Below, piece after piece: positions 23,696 to 35,510 of a stretch of DNA of 64,000 nt (its first letter is position 1; the number at the start of each line of letters is the position of its first letter). The notes under the pieces were generated by a model, which searched no databases, had not been told where the DNA came from, and was given only the letters and a program-made list of their open reading frames with translations. The DNA comes from Clarkia xantiana subsp. parviflora. Taxonomy: Eukaryota; Streptophyta; Magnoliopsida; Myrtales; Onagraceae. The translations under genes and the position numbers were made by a program. The stretch lies in NCBI GenBank assembly GCA_036873135.1, contig JAPTYO010000011.1, positions 3,828,298-3,892,297 of the forward strand, read 5' to 3'.

Positions 23696-26600
23696 CTAGA
23701 TACTAAACCCGCGCACCGCGCGGGATAAAATTAAATTACAATACAATAATAATGAATTAGAATATTTAAATCCAAGGCATTTACTAAATACATAGATAAA
23801 CTTAGGTGAATCTTCCGGACATGTATTCCACATAAAATTGTTAGCATAACAACATATTACCTTTTTTTTTTTTTGCAATTGTATTATTATCTTTGTTATT
23901 ATGTAAAACATATCTCGCATATATATAAACTTTTTTATTCTATAATATATATAGTTTAAATTAACTTTTCAAGCTTTTTATTTTTTTATTTTTTTATGAA
24001 GTGCTGATTTCGTTTAGGTGACGACTTTAAAAGCTTCGTTATCAAACTATATTGGTTTGTCATTAAAATGGAAATTTTTAATTTTTTTTTTATTTATCTA
24101 GAATCTAGATGGCTTATTTATTTTGCATATAGACTAAGATAGGAGACACTAATATTTTATAATTTCCAGTTACCTAATATATTATATATGTTGTACGAAA
24201 AAAATTCAAATGAATATAAATTAAAATACATATGTTATCTTAATTTAAAAAATATATAGTATATCAATAAACGTTTTATAAAAAAAATTATATGAGTATT
24301 TATCATAAACCTTAAAATTAAAATATAGTTGTGTATTAATGCTATATTTGGGGTGGAAATAATAATGTACACGTATGCATAAAAATGTAGCCATTAGTAA
24401 CCACCTCATCCAATAATAACATACGAACATTGCATAACTCATATGTTTGAAGATTGATATTAACCCAAACAAAAAAATTATATGTACGAATTCAAATTAT
24501 TGAAAAAAAAAATAATCAATTGCGAGCGTGTTCAAGGTGAGCTCTTTGGTCCACGTACAAAAAATTCAAAATCATAATAAATAAATTAGAAACACGTATA
24601 ATAAAATTATAAAAAAAATGTAAAATTAATAAGAAACTTTTGATATAACTTTTTTTTTACCACTAATAAGTTTATCTTCTATTTTCCACCACGATTGTGA
24701 GAGTGTCGAGGTTGAACTCCCTAAAAAAATTAAAACACAGATAAGTAAGTCAGAAACATTTAATGAAATTATCAAAACAATATACTTCAATATAACTTTT
24801 TTTAAACTACTAATAAGTTTCGATATAACTAAGCTTTTACTTTTTGCCTCTATCGCGAGGATGTCGTGATTGAGTTTCTCAGTTTAAAAAGTGAAGCTCT
24901 TGATGGCTCTCTTCTAGTAAAATTGCATCAAGGTGAGCTCATTTGGTCCACCTACAAAAATTTCAAAACCGCAATAAATAAATTCGAAACATGTACAATA
25001 AAATTATAAAAAAAAAAATCAAATAATAAACTTTTGATATAATAATTATTTTTACCACTAATAAGTTTTGATATAGCTAATCTTCTATTTTGCACTTCGA
25101 TTGTGAGAGTGTTGATGTTGAACTCCCTAAAAAATTAAAACAAAATAAAGAAATCATAAACATGTAATGAAATTATCAAAACAATATGCTCCAATATAAT
25201 TATTTTAAACTACTAATAAACTTCGATATAACTAAACTTTTACTCTTCATCTAAATCATGAGATGTCCAGATTGAGTTTCTCTGTCTAAAAGTGAAGCTC
25301 TTAATGGGTCTGATCTTCCAGTATAACTGTATCAAGGTGAGCTCCTTGCTTCACCTATAAAAAATCCAAAACCGTAATAAATAAATTAAAAACATTTACG
25401 ATACAAATATAAAAAATATAATTAAGTAAGAAAGTTTTGATGTAACCTTTTTTTTACCACTAATAAGCTTTGATATAAATTATCTTCTATTTTTGTAGAA
25501 GTTGAACTCCCTAAAAAAACGAAACGAAACGAAACAGGTATAAATAAGTCAGAAACATGTAATGAAATTATCAAAACAATATGCTTCAATATAATTTTTT
25601 TAAACCACTAATAAACTTCTATATAACTAAACTTTTTTTGGCAGAAAATAAACTAAACTTTTACTTTTTATCTCAATAGCTAGGATGTCGAGATTGAGTT
25701 TTTCAATATAAAAAGTGAAACTGTTGATGGGTCTCTATAAGAAGATCAAAGTGAGCTCTTTGGTCAACCTAAAAAAAAAAAAATCAAAACCGCAATAAAT
25801 AAATTTAAAATATGTACATTAAAATTATAATAATAATTAAGTAATAAACTTAGAGTATCGAGATTGAACTCCCTAAAAAAATTAAAACAGAGATAATAAA
25901 TAAGTAGAAACATGCAATGAAATTATAAAAAACAATATGTTTCAATATAATTTGTAAAAACCACTAATAACTTTCTATACAACTAAATTTTACTTTTTCA
26001 CCTTGTCGAGATCTGAATTTCTCAGTCTAAACACTGAAGCTTATGATGTGCCTCTTCCAATACAACTGCAAATGCTAATTTCGATGATGCCATGATTATA
26101 TATATATATATATGCCAGTCTACTACATGCACTCATGACCTACCGTTGGAAAAATGGTAATGATGTTGGCTATTACTCGGTACGTCATGTTAACCTGCAT
26201 GCATGACTTTGTAATTGAAAACTGTAATGCTGGTCATGGTGGACGGGCATCGCCATCGACTATAGTCATTGTCAAGGGAGCGTAGCATATGGTATGGTAT
26301 ATATATAACTCAATTTACATAATTAATTATAGTAACAAAATATTGAGTAAGAATGAAACATGTAATATTACGTTTTTTGTGTGTTAAAAATAGGACATGT
26401 AATATTCAATATAATTTTTCTACTCATATTATTAAGAAATTAATAGCTAGATTGCTTATATATGTATACACCTTTTTTAAATAAAAAAATACGCCTATCT
26501 TAATTAACTATGCATAGTCGATTATATAGTAGTAATAATAATATTATTATATTTATGTCAATCCTATATTATTATACTGTATCGTTTTAACATAATTTTC

Positions 26601-27137
26601 ACTATTATATTATATATTTGATAATTTAAAATATTCCATTTTTCTTTGATAATTAATGGACGTTTTGGCCTTTTGGTCCTATATATATATATATTATTAT
26701 TATTATTATGTGGACTTATATAAATATTCTATAATTTTCTACCGTATATACCATATAATATAATCCGTCACTATTATTATGTATTTTATATTATATATAT
26801 ATAATGCCAAATTTAATATGGAGTCGCCGATAATACATATTTTTTATATTGTTTATTCTATATATATACTGTTTACGTGGCGGCCTACGGTCTACCGGTA
26901 CCAAACTGTATAGATAATGAATTTAAAAGGAAACTTTTAATTAATTTGTTTCTTTAAATTGCGTAGAGACCAAATTAGGAGATAAAAATACTTCTTAATT
27001 TTCAACCAACCAATATTATGTATCTAAATTTAGAGAACCCCTATTAAATTTCGATTAAATTAGGAAACAGTGACTATGTGGACTGTCCATGTGTCGTCCA
27101 AAGGGCTTCCGATACCGAATTAATATAATATAGTAGA
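23696..27137 (-). mobile_element. Helitron B, non-autonomous, 3.4 kb
   Basis: The 3' terminus CTAG lies at 23696-23699, preceded on the minus strand by the same CCCGCGCGGTGCGCGGG hairpin as Helitron A. The 5' terminus TCTACTATATTATATTAATTC lies at 27137; a second TCTACTA seven bases further out makes the end ambiguous by 7 bp. The 5' block (26872-27137) closely matches those of A, C and the 8344 copy. No protein-coding capacity is seen. Confidence 0.75.
24520..26060. repeat. About 400-bp tandem repeats inside Helitron B
   Basis: The marker caaggtgagctctttggtcca, with variants, recurs at about 24533, 24929, 25331 and 25747. Between markers the same order appears: aataaataaatt.gaaacatgtac, aaacttttgatataac, gttgaactccctaaa, caaaacaatatgcttcaata and gattgagtttctcagt. 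About four diverged copies. Confidence 0.75.
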
Positions 27138-27257
27138 TAGTAGATAATTGCAAAGATCTAAAGTTGATACGTTCAAATTATATGAAAAAATAGTTGTCAT
27201 AACAAGTTTGTCTTCAAATAATTTTCCCTCGGCAATGGCTAAATCTTCCATGGTGTA

Positions 27258-27536
27258 AGGATTTTTCTACCATGCTCCAAGAGCACTATGTTTTTGGTTT
27301 TTTTATTACTAGGGTGGACTTAATTGTAAAATATATAAAACTTTAAAAGTATGAAAAAATATGAATTTTTTTAACCACACCTAATATTTGCATCATAATA
27401 TCAATTTTTTTAACCACACCTATATGAATTTTTTTTAACCACACCTAATATCAATTTCCCTCTAGGGTTCACCTTTAGGGCAATAGAAAAAAAATCAAAA
27501 GCATGGTGCTCTTGGAGCATGATAGAAAGACCCGTG
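27258..27536. mobile_element. MITE (AGCATGGTGCTC family), complete copy
   Basis: The left end tttctaccatgctccaagagcac pairs with the right end gtgctcttggagcatgatagaaa. Inside, ttattactagggtggactta, a short triplication of aaccacacctaat and ggttcacctttagggcaata are family markers. Related copies occur at 8015-8108, 31795-32022, 37548-37780, 37825-38078 and 38205-38460. Confidence 0.8.
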
Positions 27537-27689
27537 GTGTAAGAACAATTGTCTGAGACCTATATTACTAATATAAAGGTAATTTGTAGAAGTAATAAGT
27601 ATATGAACTAAGTCTAAATCAAGAAGAAACCATCCAAAATTTGGAAGGGAGCCAAATAGATGACACTATTTAGATGCTCTCAACTGTAA

Positions 27690-29150
27690 GCATCCTCGAC
27701 GGAAGTCACTGCCTCGGCACGCTTAGTCAGGGTCAATTGCGGAGTACCATCTCCATCCAAAGCCAAGCCTAAACCCGAAGCCTTCCTACAAAAAATGGCC
27801 TTGCTTTACCTCACCTTCACCCCGTCTTCCGCCGTCGTCGCCTCAAACCGAAGAACCTGCTACTCCCTCTTCCTCCGCACCACCCCAATATCGACACAAC
27901 CACCTCCCCCGAGCCCGCACAAGAACCCTCCGATACCCCCCCCCCCCCCCCCCCCCCCACCACCACCACAACAAGCAACGCAACCACCCTCACCAACCCC
28001 CAGTCGGGCCTTTCCACACACCCCACGAACATATACGACTCCTAAGCCTAAGCCAAAGCCGGAAGCCCTACCACATCGGATGACCTTGTTCAACCTCGCC
28101 TTCATCCCACTCTCCGCATCCGCCTCGCCAAACCGCGGAGTCCGCCTCCCCCCTCCCAATTCTCGGAAGCGCGCACAACACCTTCACCATCACCACCGTC
28201 TTTGAGCCCGCACAAAGACCGCCCACCACCACCACAACCACCTCTGCACGCTCCCACGCGCCCCCACAAACACACACGCGTTGCCACACGCGCCACCCAG
28301 CCAATCCACGCGCTTACACGAGCCGTCGACAAGCCACACACGCGTCTACTACAGTGGCGCGTGCAGACCACGCGTCATCACGCGCTGAGACGCGCACCCA
28401 CGCGCCACCACCATTGCACCGGCCGCCAACGTCCTTCCACGCACCGTCGTGGATGCTGTTCACCGTTTTGAACTCAAACTTGACTATATTTTGGCGGTAC
28501 AGCCCTCTACCCTCCCTCTCCAACCCCTTCCAGCCGAACTCATAGTTTTTCAGAACCAACATTATGTCCATCAAACGAACCACTGCATGATATTTACCCT
28601 TCAGGGTAACCACGATACGACTGCGGTCGCATCCCATTATCGTCTCCCTTCGGAGAGACAGAGCATTTCTGTGGCACCCCCCCTGCGCTAGTCCTTCGCG
28701 GATGTTCCTATGGCAGGGGCGCTTTACAAAAATCTCTACGCCAGTCATGTGGTCATCTTCGTATATGAATGAAATTGTTTGCGCTTCATACATACTATGG
28801 GTCCGGTATGGTATCGCTTGTTGTGCAGGTCCTCTGTTAGCTATGTCAGACTCAAGGAAGGTTCCCGTACCCTCTGAAGGACTGCGTTCGCTATTGTATC
28901 AGATGGATTTATCCTCTCCAAGTTTCTATCATTTGCCTGGGGTCATCTCAGTCAATAAGTCGATTTGTTGTTTTAGCTTATATTTTACTAGCTGTATTTC
29001 TGGTTCGTACTTTGTTATCCTTGTCTCTGTTGTTTTAGCCGCATCTGCTCTACTTGTTCGGGTATTGGACATTAACCAATATCTCCGGAGCGGTTACGGT
29101 CCTTTGGTAGATTGTAATAGTTTCATGTTTCAATAAAATCGACGCTCTTA
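27690..29150. other. Unassigned GC-rich island with a 19-C run
   Basis: This stretch is much richer in G+C than its surroundings and strongly C-biased on the plus strand over 27780-28480, with a run of about 19 C at 27939-27957. Long open frames exist on both strands, but they translate to proline/histidine- or glycine-rich low complexity and look like composition artefacts. The last part (28700-29150) ends with a caataaaat signal and resembles the 3' end of a retroposed transcript. No protein family was recognised. Confidence 0.4.
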
Positions 29151-29900
29151 ACGATCAAAAGTATATAAACTAAGTATAAGAGTCATCTCTTATGTTTGGT
29201 CTTTCAATGTTATGTTCCTCTTGTTAAGAATCTTACCGCTCGTAGGATTGAGGGTAGAACTAGAGAACAATAATTCAAAGTAGTATTTAGCATCATTATT
29301 AAGGTAAATCATCAATGTGTATTACTAACATAAAAATTAACAGTGTTAAAATTTATGCAACAAATTTATAAACCGTGTTTATTGATGCAATTAGTTTGAT
29401 TTTGTGCTAAATTTGTAACAATCCTATAAGTACATGCTTATTTTTGGAATTTTTTACATATATAAAATAATAATATTTAAGTGAAAATTATAATGATCCC
29501 TTTAACTTTGGATATATAGAAATTTACACCCCAAATTTTTCTTTTTGTGCATTTCATTATTTGCTATGTGGATTGCACGTGTACCTTATGGTAGTAAAGT
29601 TATCAGGGACAATTACAGTTAAGATTATGTGTCTCTTCCGAGTTTTTAGTTTGAATTAATCCCCTTCATCAACATAACCCCTCCCAAAAAAAGTTTCAAA
29701 CTTCTTTTTTTGGGCCAATTATTCTTCATCTTTTACACTAAAAGTTTTCACTCTTTTCTCTCTTCCAAATATCAAAGCATGGTTACAATATGATAGGCGG
29801 AAGAGAGTGTTTACGGCGAAAAACGTCGATCTGAGGAGCGTGTAGAGTTGGCAGTTGAGATTACCGTACGATTGGACGCGGGTTCCTGCGCCAAGAATCA
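29151..29900. other. AT-rich intergenic DNA upstream of the RopGEF
   Basis: No coding signal. The 5' leader and promoter of the RopGEF should lie within 29700-29903, but no clear TATA box was assigned. Confidence 0.4.
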
Positions 29901-29903
29901 CTG

Positions 29904-32900
29904 ATGGTTCGGGCGCTAGAACGTTGGCAGAGCATAAAAAACTCATCCAAGTCACGACATCTGAAGCGTATTTTTGAGAACGCGAAACAAAGAGTCGTGG
30001 ACGGAATGGATCATGAGAGATCACATTCGGATGAGACACAGAGTTCGAGATCGGTAGGGGAGCGTAGTCCTCTCGACACGAAGCGGCCCAACTGGGACCC
30101 GAATCTCATGTCGTGTTTGGACGGGGCCCAGACTCCGAGTCCGGTACCTAATGGACCACCCTCAGGTAACCATTTATACTAGGGCTGACAATTTTTCACA
30201 CAACACAATAGTACGATACGAGTACGCACGAAAAAAAACATGTTCATGAAAAATTGAATGTGGCGGAACAATAATACGAACACGATTAGCATAACTAATT
30301 AAAAATTTGAATGTGAATAATTTTTATTTTTATTTTTAAATGAGTTGATCTTGCTGTTTGTTGTTGATGTAGACATAGAGATAATGAAGGAGAAGTTTGC
30401 TAAGCTTCTCCTAGGTGAGGACATGTCCGGTGGAGGAAAGGGTGTCCCTTCGGCCTTGGCATTGTCTAACGCCATCACCAATCTTGCCGGTCGGTACTTA
30501 TGCTTTAATTTGTTCACAATAACACAACGGATTTACAACATTTTTATAATTGTGGTTTACATTTTTTCTTAAAAAAAAAAAATGGAGCCTCATAGTACGC
30601 TTTTGCTAAATATAAACCTAGGGTCTAACACAAAATACAAAAAAAAAAAAAAAGTCGAAACAAAGTCTCATTTTTGTAACTGGTTAAAGCATAATATAAT
30701 ATTAGATACTGATCAATTTCATAACCTGAAGTAATATATACTAACTTGACAACTCTAATATTACAAAGTAAGACTAAAATGCAGAGTGTATTTGCAACGG
30801 TTAGATATGACACATCGAAATCTGTACAACGATTGAGATCTGATTAAGTTTTTATTTTCAAATCTAATGCAAAATCTAATGCATTTTCTCTCTTGATCTA
30901 ATTGTTGAAAATTCGACTAAATTTGTAATGAAATGCATTTTAGCCGAGTCTTATTACCTAGTTTTTAGGGTTATATGATGATGTATTATATTTTGATGAT
31001 TTGTGTTATTGTCGGTGGTGGAATGTAGCTTCGGTGTTCGGAGAACAGAGGAAACTGGAACCAATGGCTCCCGACAGAAAACTGCGATGGAGAAAAGAAA
31101 TTGATTGGCTTTTGTCGGTGACGGATCATATTGTCGAGTTAGTTCCATCTAAACAAGCCGCCAAAGATGGCTCTATTATGGAGGTACTCTCTTTTATAAA
31201 GTCTAAATCTAAACTAGTTATATAGTAATAGTGAGCCGAATTTACTAAATTAGTTCTAATATACATATATCAGCCGAATTTGATACTAATCGAGCTCGAT
31301 TTTTATAACTATGAGAAATCTTAATTTTTGTGATGTATAATTTGACTTACGAGTCGAGTTAAGTCGAGATCGCTAAGTTAAATTGTGAAGCTTTGTCAGT
31401 AAGATTCATTGCTTAATCGTATGGACTGTGTGATTTTGGTAGATAATGGTGACACGACAGCGGAAAGATCTAAACATAAACATCCCGGCTCTAAGAAAGC
31501 TCGACGCCATGCTCCTTGTAAGTAGTTAAGTTAGTTACTAAGTTTTTCTTTCTTATTATAGAAAGCCAATCTTCCATGCATGGGCTAACAAAAGCTTCCA
31601 TTGTTTAAATAAGGGCCAACTTAAACTAATTAGGATTACTCATCAAACTATAAGTTGATGTTTAAACAGTCAAACAAATTAGTATCTAAAGTGTACAAAT
31701 TAATTAATAGTTCATGTAGGAATTTGTCTTATTTGGACGGAACGAGTCACATGTCCATCACGTAATGAACAAAAACATGACAAATTTTAAGGATCTTTCT
31801 ATTATGTTTCAAGAGCTCAAGGCTTTTGGTATCTTTCTATTGCCCTAAAGGTGAACCCTATAGGGAAATTGAAATTATTAATAGTATGATGCAAATATTA
31901 AGTGTGGTTAAAAATTTTCATTTTTTTTTCGTACTTTTTAAGTTTTACATATGTTACAATTAACTCCACCCTAGTAATAAAAAAACCAAAAGCATGGTGC
32001 TCTTGGAGTATGGTAGAAAAATCAATTGTAAGTTGATGTTTGATCAGACGAACAAATTGCTAGATGATGTTCGGGCAGTCGAACACATTTCTAGCTATTT
32101 TTATCATGTGCCTAGCACATGGGTGATTTCGTTCAAAAAAGACGGAAATTTTAATGAGGTAGCAATTTGTAACATAATCACAATTCCAAATTTGCACCAT
32201 GTTACTTTTAGGTGTCACAGGTTTAAATTGTTGCTATTATGCGTCACATATTTCATTTTTGTTACTAATATGTATCTCATACTTCGTCTTCAAGCTAGTA
32301 ATTTGTTCTACCACCCAAATATCTACCAATTTCATAATAAACCCTTAAGTTTAAGGGCAACTTACAATATTTTAAAGTGTTTAGACTTAATTACCCCTCT
32401 TACCAATGACACTTTACACGACATAATCAATGTAGTCTTTTTAATTGAATTAGGGCATATTGGACAACTTTGGAGGGCAAAATGAATTCTGGTACGCATC
32501 AAAAGACGACAAGGAATCCGGCGGACGGAAGGACGATAAGTGGTGGCTGCCCACCGTGAAGGTTCCACCGAACGGGCTCTCCGAAGGTGCCCGGAAATGG
32601 TTGCTTCATCAGAAAGACTCAGTGCATCAACTTCTCAAAGCTGCCATGGCCATCAACGCTCAAGTTCTATCGGAAATGGCCATTCCCGAAGACTATATCG
32701 AACACCTCCCAAAGGTATGAGTAAGTTTAGGGTTTAGAGCCATGTTTTTATGCATAATTTTACTTAAATAAAAACTTCTATTATAGCAAATACATTATTA
32801 ATCTATACTTTTATGCAGAAATTTATGTAAATTAAACATAGTATTTTTATTTTTAATTAATTTGTTAATGTAAAATTAGAAAGCTTTCAAAAAATAATTT

Positions 32901-34869
32901 GTAAATAAGAGTATCATATAAAATGCTATATATATTTAATTATATATTTACAATGAAAGAGTTATAATAATAAGCAAAAGTAAACAAATATCTCTATAAT
33001 ATCTAAAAAATGTGAAAATAAAATAAATAGGAATAAATATATTTCTAGTTTATTAAGTCTGATAATGACACGTGATAGAACTAATTATGTTAAAATTTAA
33101 AATTAATTCTAGAGTTTTAGATCTGAAGTTTTTTTTTTATAAATTTACTTGAACTGAAGAAGAAACATATTTCTAATATTTCGTTACATTGTAGAATTGA
33201 CGATTATAAACTACAAAACACGATAAAGATTAAACGTCACATAATAATATTATACCATTTTAATTCCTATATATTTGTTTACTATAATATTATTATCCAA
33301 TTTTGAATATATTAATCAAATAATCATAATTATTTTCTGCTGTACTCTGATTTCCAAACAATTTTTAAAATATAAAAATGGACATTGGAAACTTTTTAGC
33401 GATACATACAATACCTTCTAATTTTGATAAATTAATAAAAATTAAAACACACATTTTTTCAATATATTAATTTGAATAAAACTCCCCGAAAAAACCAAAT
33501 TAATAACTTAATATTATAACATAAGTTCTCATTTACGTTAATTTTACGATACAGAACGGTAGAGAGAGTTTGGGCGATCTGATATACAAGAGCATAACGG
33601 AAGAATACTTCGATCCCGACCAACTGCTATCGGCCATGGACCTGACGACGGAGCACAAGGTTCTGGACCTCAAGAACCGAATCGAAGCGTCGATCATCAT
33701 ATGGATGAGGAAGATGACGAGCAAGGACGTGAAGTCGTCGTGGAGTTCGGGTATTAGCTTGGAGAAGAGGGAGTTGTTTGAAGAGAGAGCAGAGACTATC
33801 TTGATCTTACTGAAGCAGAGGTTTCCTGGAATTCCTCAATCTTCTCTTGAGATCTCCAAGATTCAACACAACAAGGTAACATAAATGCAAATGTTTGAAA
33901 ACTATGCAAACATGTTTTCTAAAAACATTTGTTAGTGCATAGTATTCATGGGTCAGACATGGTTAGGTATAATTGGATTCAATTGAATCCTAGGTCTAAA
34001 TTGATCTTGCTAGGGTCTTAACTCTGAAGTATAGTTTGGTCAGACCCGAGTTAGGGTTGCCTAGTTACGGTAACCCTAAACCAGGGTCTGACCCAGTCAT
34101 AGGTCCTGACTAGGTTAGTTTAGACATAGAGTGTGGTTGAAATTGTTTAGGAACTAAATAGTAAAAATAAAAAAGTTAGGATATAAATTGGAAGACTCAA
34201 TTGAACAAAATAAAAAAATTGGACTGATCAGGTGCAAGTTACGTGGGTATTTAACGGTCAACTAATGAATGCACCAAAACTGTATAAATTGGTACACCAA
34301 AAGTGTACCAAAAAAAGATGTTGCACAAAAAGCCAACTTTCATCAAACATGTTGTACCAAAAGACTCTTTAACTATTTCTTTAAAAATATAAGCTTTTAC
34401 CGCACCAGAAGTTGGGACTTGAGTCCTTAATCGGCTTCGTGCCTGCTCGTGGTTGCAGGATGTCGGGCAGGCAGTCCTCGAGAGCTACTCTCGAGTCATC
34501 GAGAGCTTAGCATACACCGTACTGTCTCGAATCGAGGACGTCCTCGACGTCGATTCAGCCATTCGTAACCCGACACCGGAGTCCTCAGCAGGATCCACAC
34601 CGATCTACAAACGAGCCGATGAAGACTCAGATGAAGAGGAAGAGGAAGAAACCCCGACTTCCATGACACTTTCCGATTTCATGGGTTGGGACTTGGAGCG
34701 GAGAGAATCCAAGGTGTGGAAGAACCCTCCGATCGATAACCCCCAGCCTGACGATGATGACGATGACAAGGCTGCGGGAAAATCGTATATCGGAAGCAAG
34801 GTGAGTTCGTATCTGGAGAAGCTCGATTACTTGACCCCTATGAAGAGTCCGACGCCGCGCCAATATTAG
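29904..34869 (+). CDS. Rop guanine nucleotide exchange factor (PRONE domain RopGEF)
   Basis: Seven exons: 29904-30165, 30373-30489, 31029-31183, 31443-31517, 32454-32714, 33555-33875 and 34459-34869, all in frame, 533 residues. RopGEFs activate plant Rho GTPases (ROPs), usually under receptor-like kinases at the plasma membrane, in polar growth. The PRONE domain runs from about residue 88 to 435 with [117 protein letters not shown] and [20 protein letters not shown]. The variable C terminus has a [11 protein letters not shown] acidic run and ends MKSPTPRQY. The MVRALER start and short N terminus recall the pollen-type RopGEF8-13 group; that placement is tentative. Confidence 0.95.
31795..32022. 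mobile_element. MITE (AGCATGGTGCTC family) in RopGEF intron 4
   Basis: Left end tctttctattatgtttcaagagc and right end agcatggtgctcttggagta followed by tggtagaaa, with the family's inner markers. It lies wholly within the intron 31518-32453. Confidence 0.7.
33935..34375. mobile_element. Fold-back element in RopGEF intron 6
   Basis: Shares with 6085-6680 the central ggtctgacccagtcataggt and cctgactaggttagtt words and the right arm gaatgcaccaaaac...ggtacaccaaaagtg...gttgtaccaaaagactcttt. The left arm is shorter, so it is a diverged or partly deleted copy. Confidence 0.6.
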
Positions 34870-35510
34870 CGCGGTTACGGTAATTAATATATATGTATAT
34901 GTATAAGTTAAATTGGGAAAGAGTTTACTTACTAACTAGGGTTTAGAGAAATGGTGAGGGACACTTATATATGTTGTAAATACCTGAGCCATTTGGAATC
35001 AGAGACATAATCTGTTTCCATTGTTGTCTGTCTTATAATGTTCTATTATTAGCTTCCTTCCATGTTTTTGGATAAGGGAAGTCTAACAATCAAATACCCT
35101 TTTTTGTCTAACAATCAAATACCTAGTTTGGTGTTGTTACACCACTAGACATAGCTTCTATGCAATGTAAATTATGTAATGTAATGATTTCCGGACCGGA
35201 AAATCAAACTAGACTGACTGTGAAAAGAATGTAAAACGAGCTCATGGTTCGGGTATCATTATCATACATTTCCAGACTGGAAAATCGACCTCATGGTTCG
35301 GGATATTCAGCTTATCATGCTTTGCAATTGCGCAAAAAAATTCATTTGGCCTCAATACCAAATTCTATCCATTAAAACAGCCAAATACACATCAGCAATG
35401 TTTAGAAAGCTAAAAGCGAACTTGTCAGATCAAAAGACAATGTTAAAATCCATTGATGAATAAACTTAGCTGATATCTGATGCTGCTGTGTTGTCTTGAA
35501 CAGTGGACGG

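Noticed and set aside
27795..28205. 136-codon Pro/His-rich ORF in the GC-rich island
   Set aside because: Frames are open on both strands because of the C-rich composition; there is no domain, and the poly-C run is prone to length errors.
28314..28793. 159-codon minus-strand ORF and overlapping plus-strand ORFs
   Set aside because: No recognisable domain. Overlapping open frames on both strands suggest a composition effect or retroelement remains.
29719..30039. Minus-strand ORF over RopGEF exon 1
   Set aside because: Antisense shadow of a well-supported coding exon.
32362..32568. Minus-strand ORF over RopGEF exon 5, and similar ORFs at 34605-34863
   Set aside because: Antisense to conserved PRONE and acidic-tail exons.
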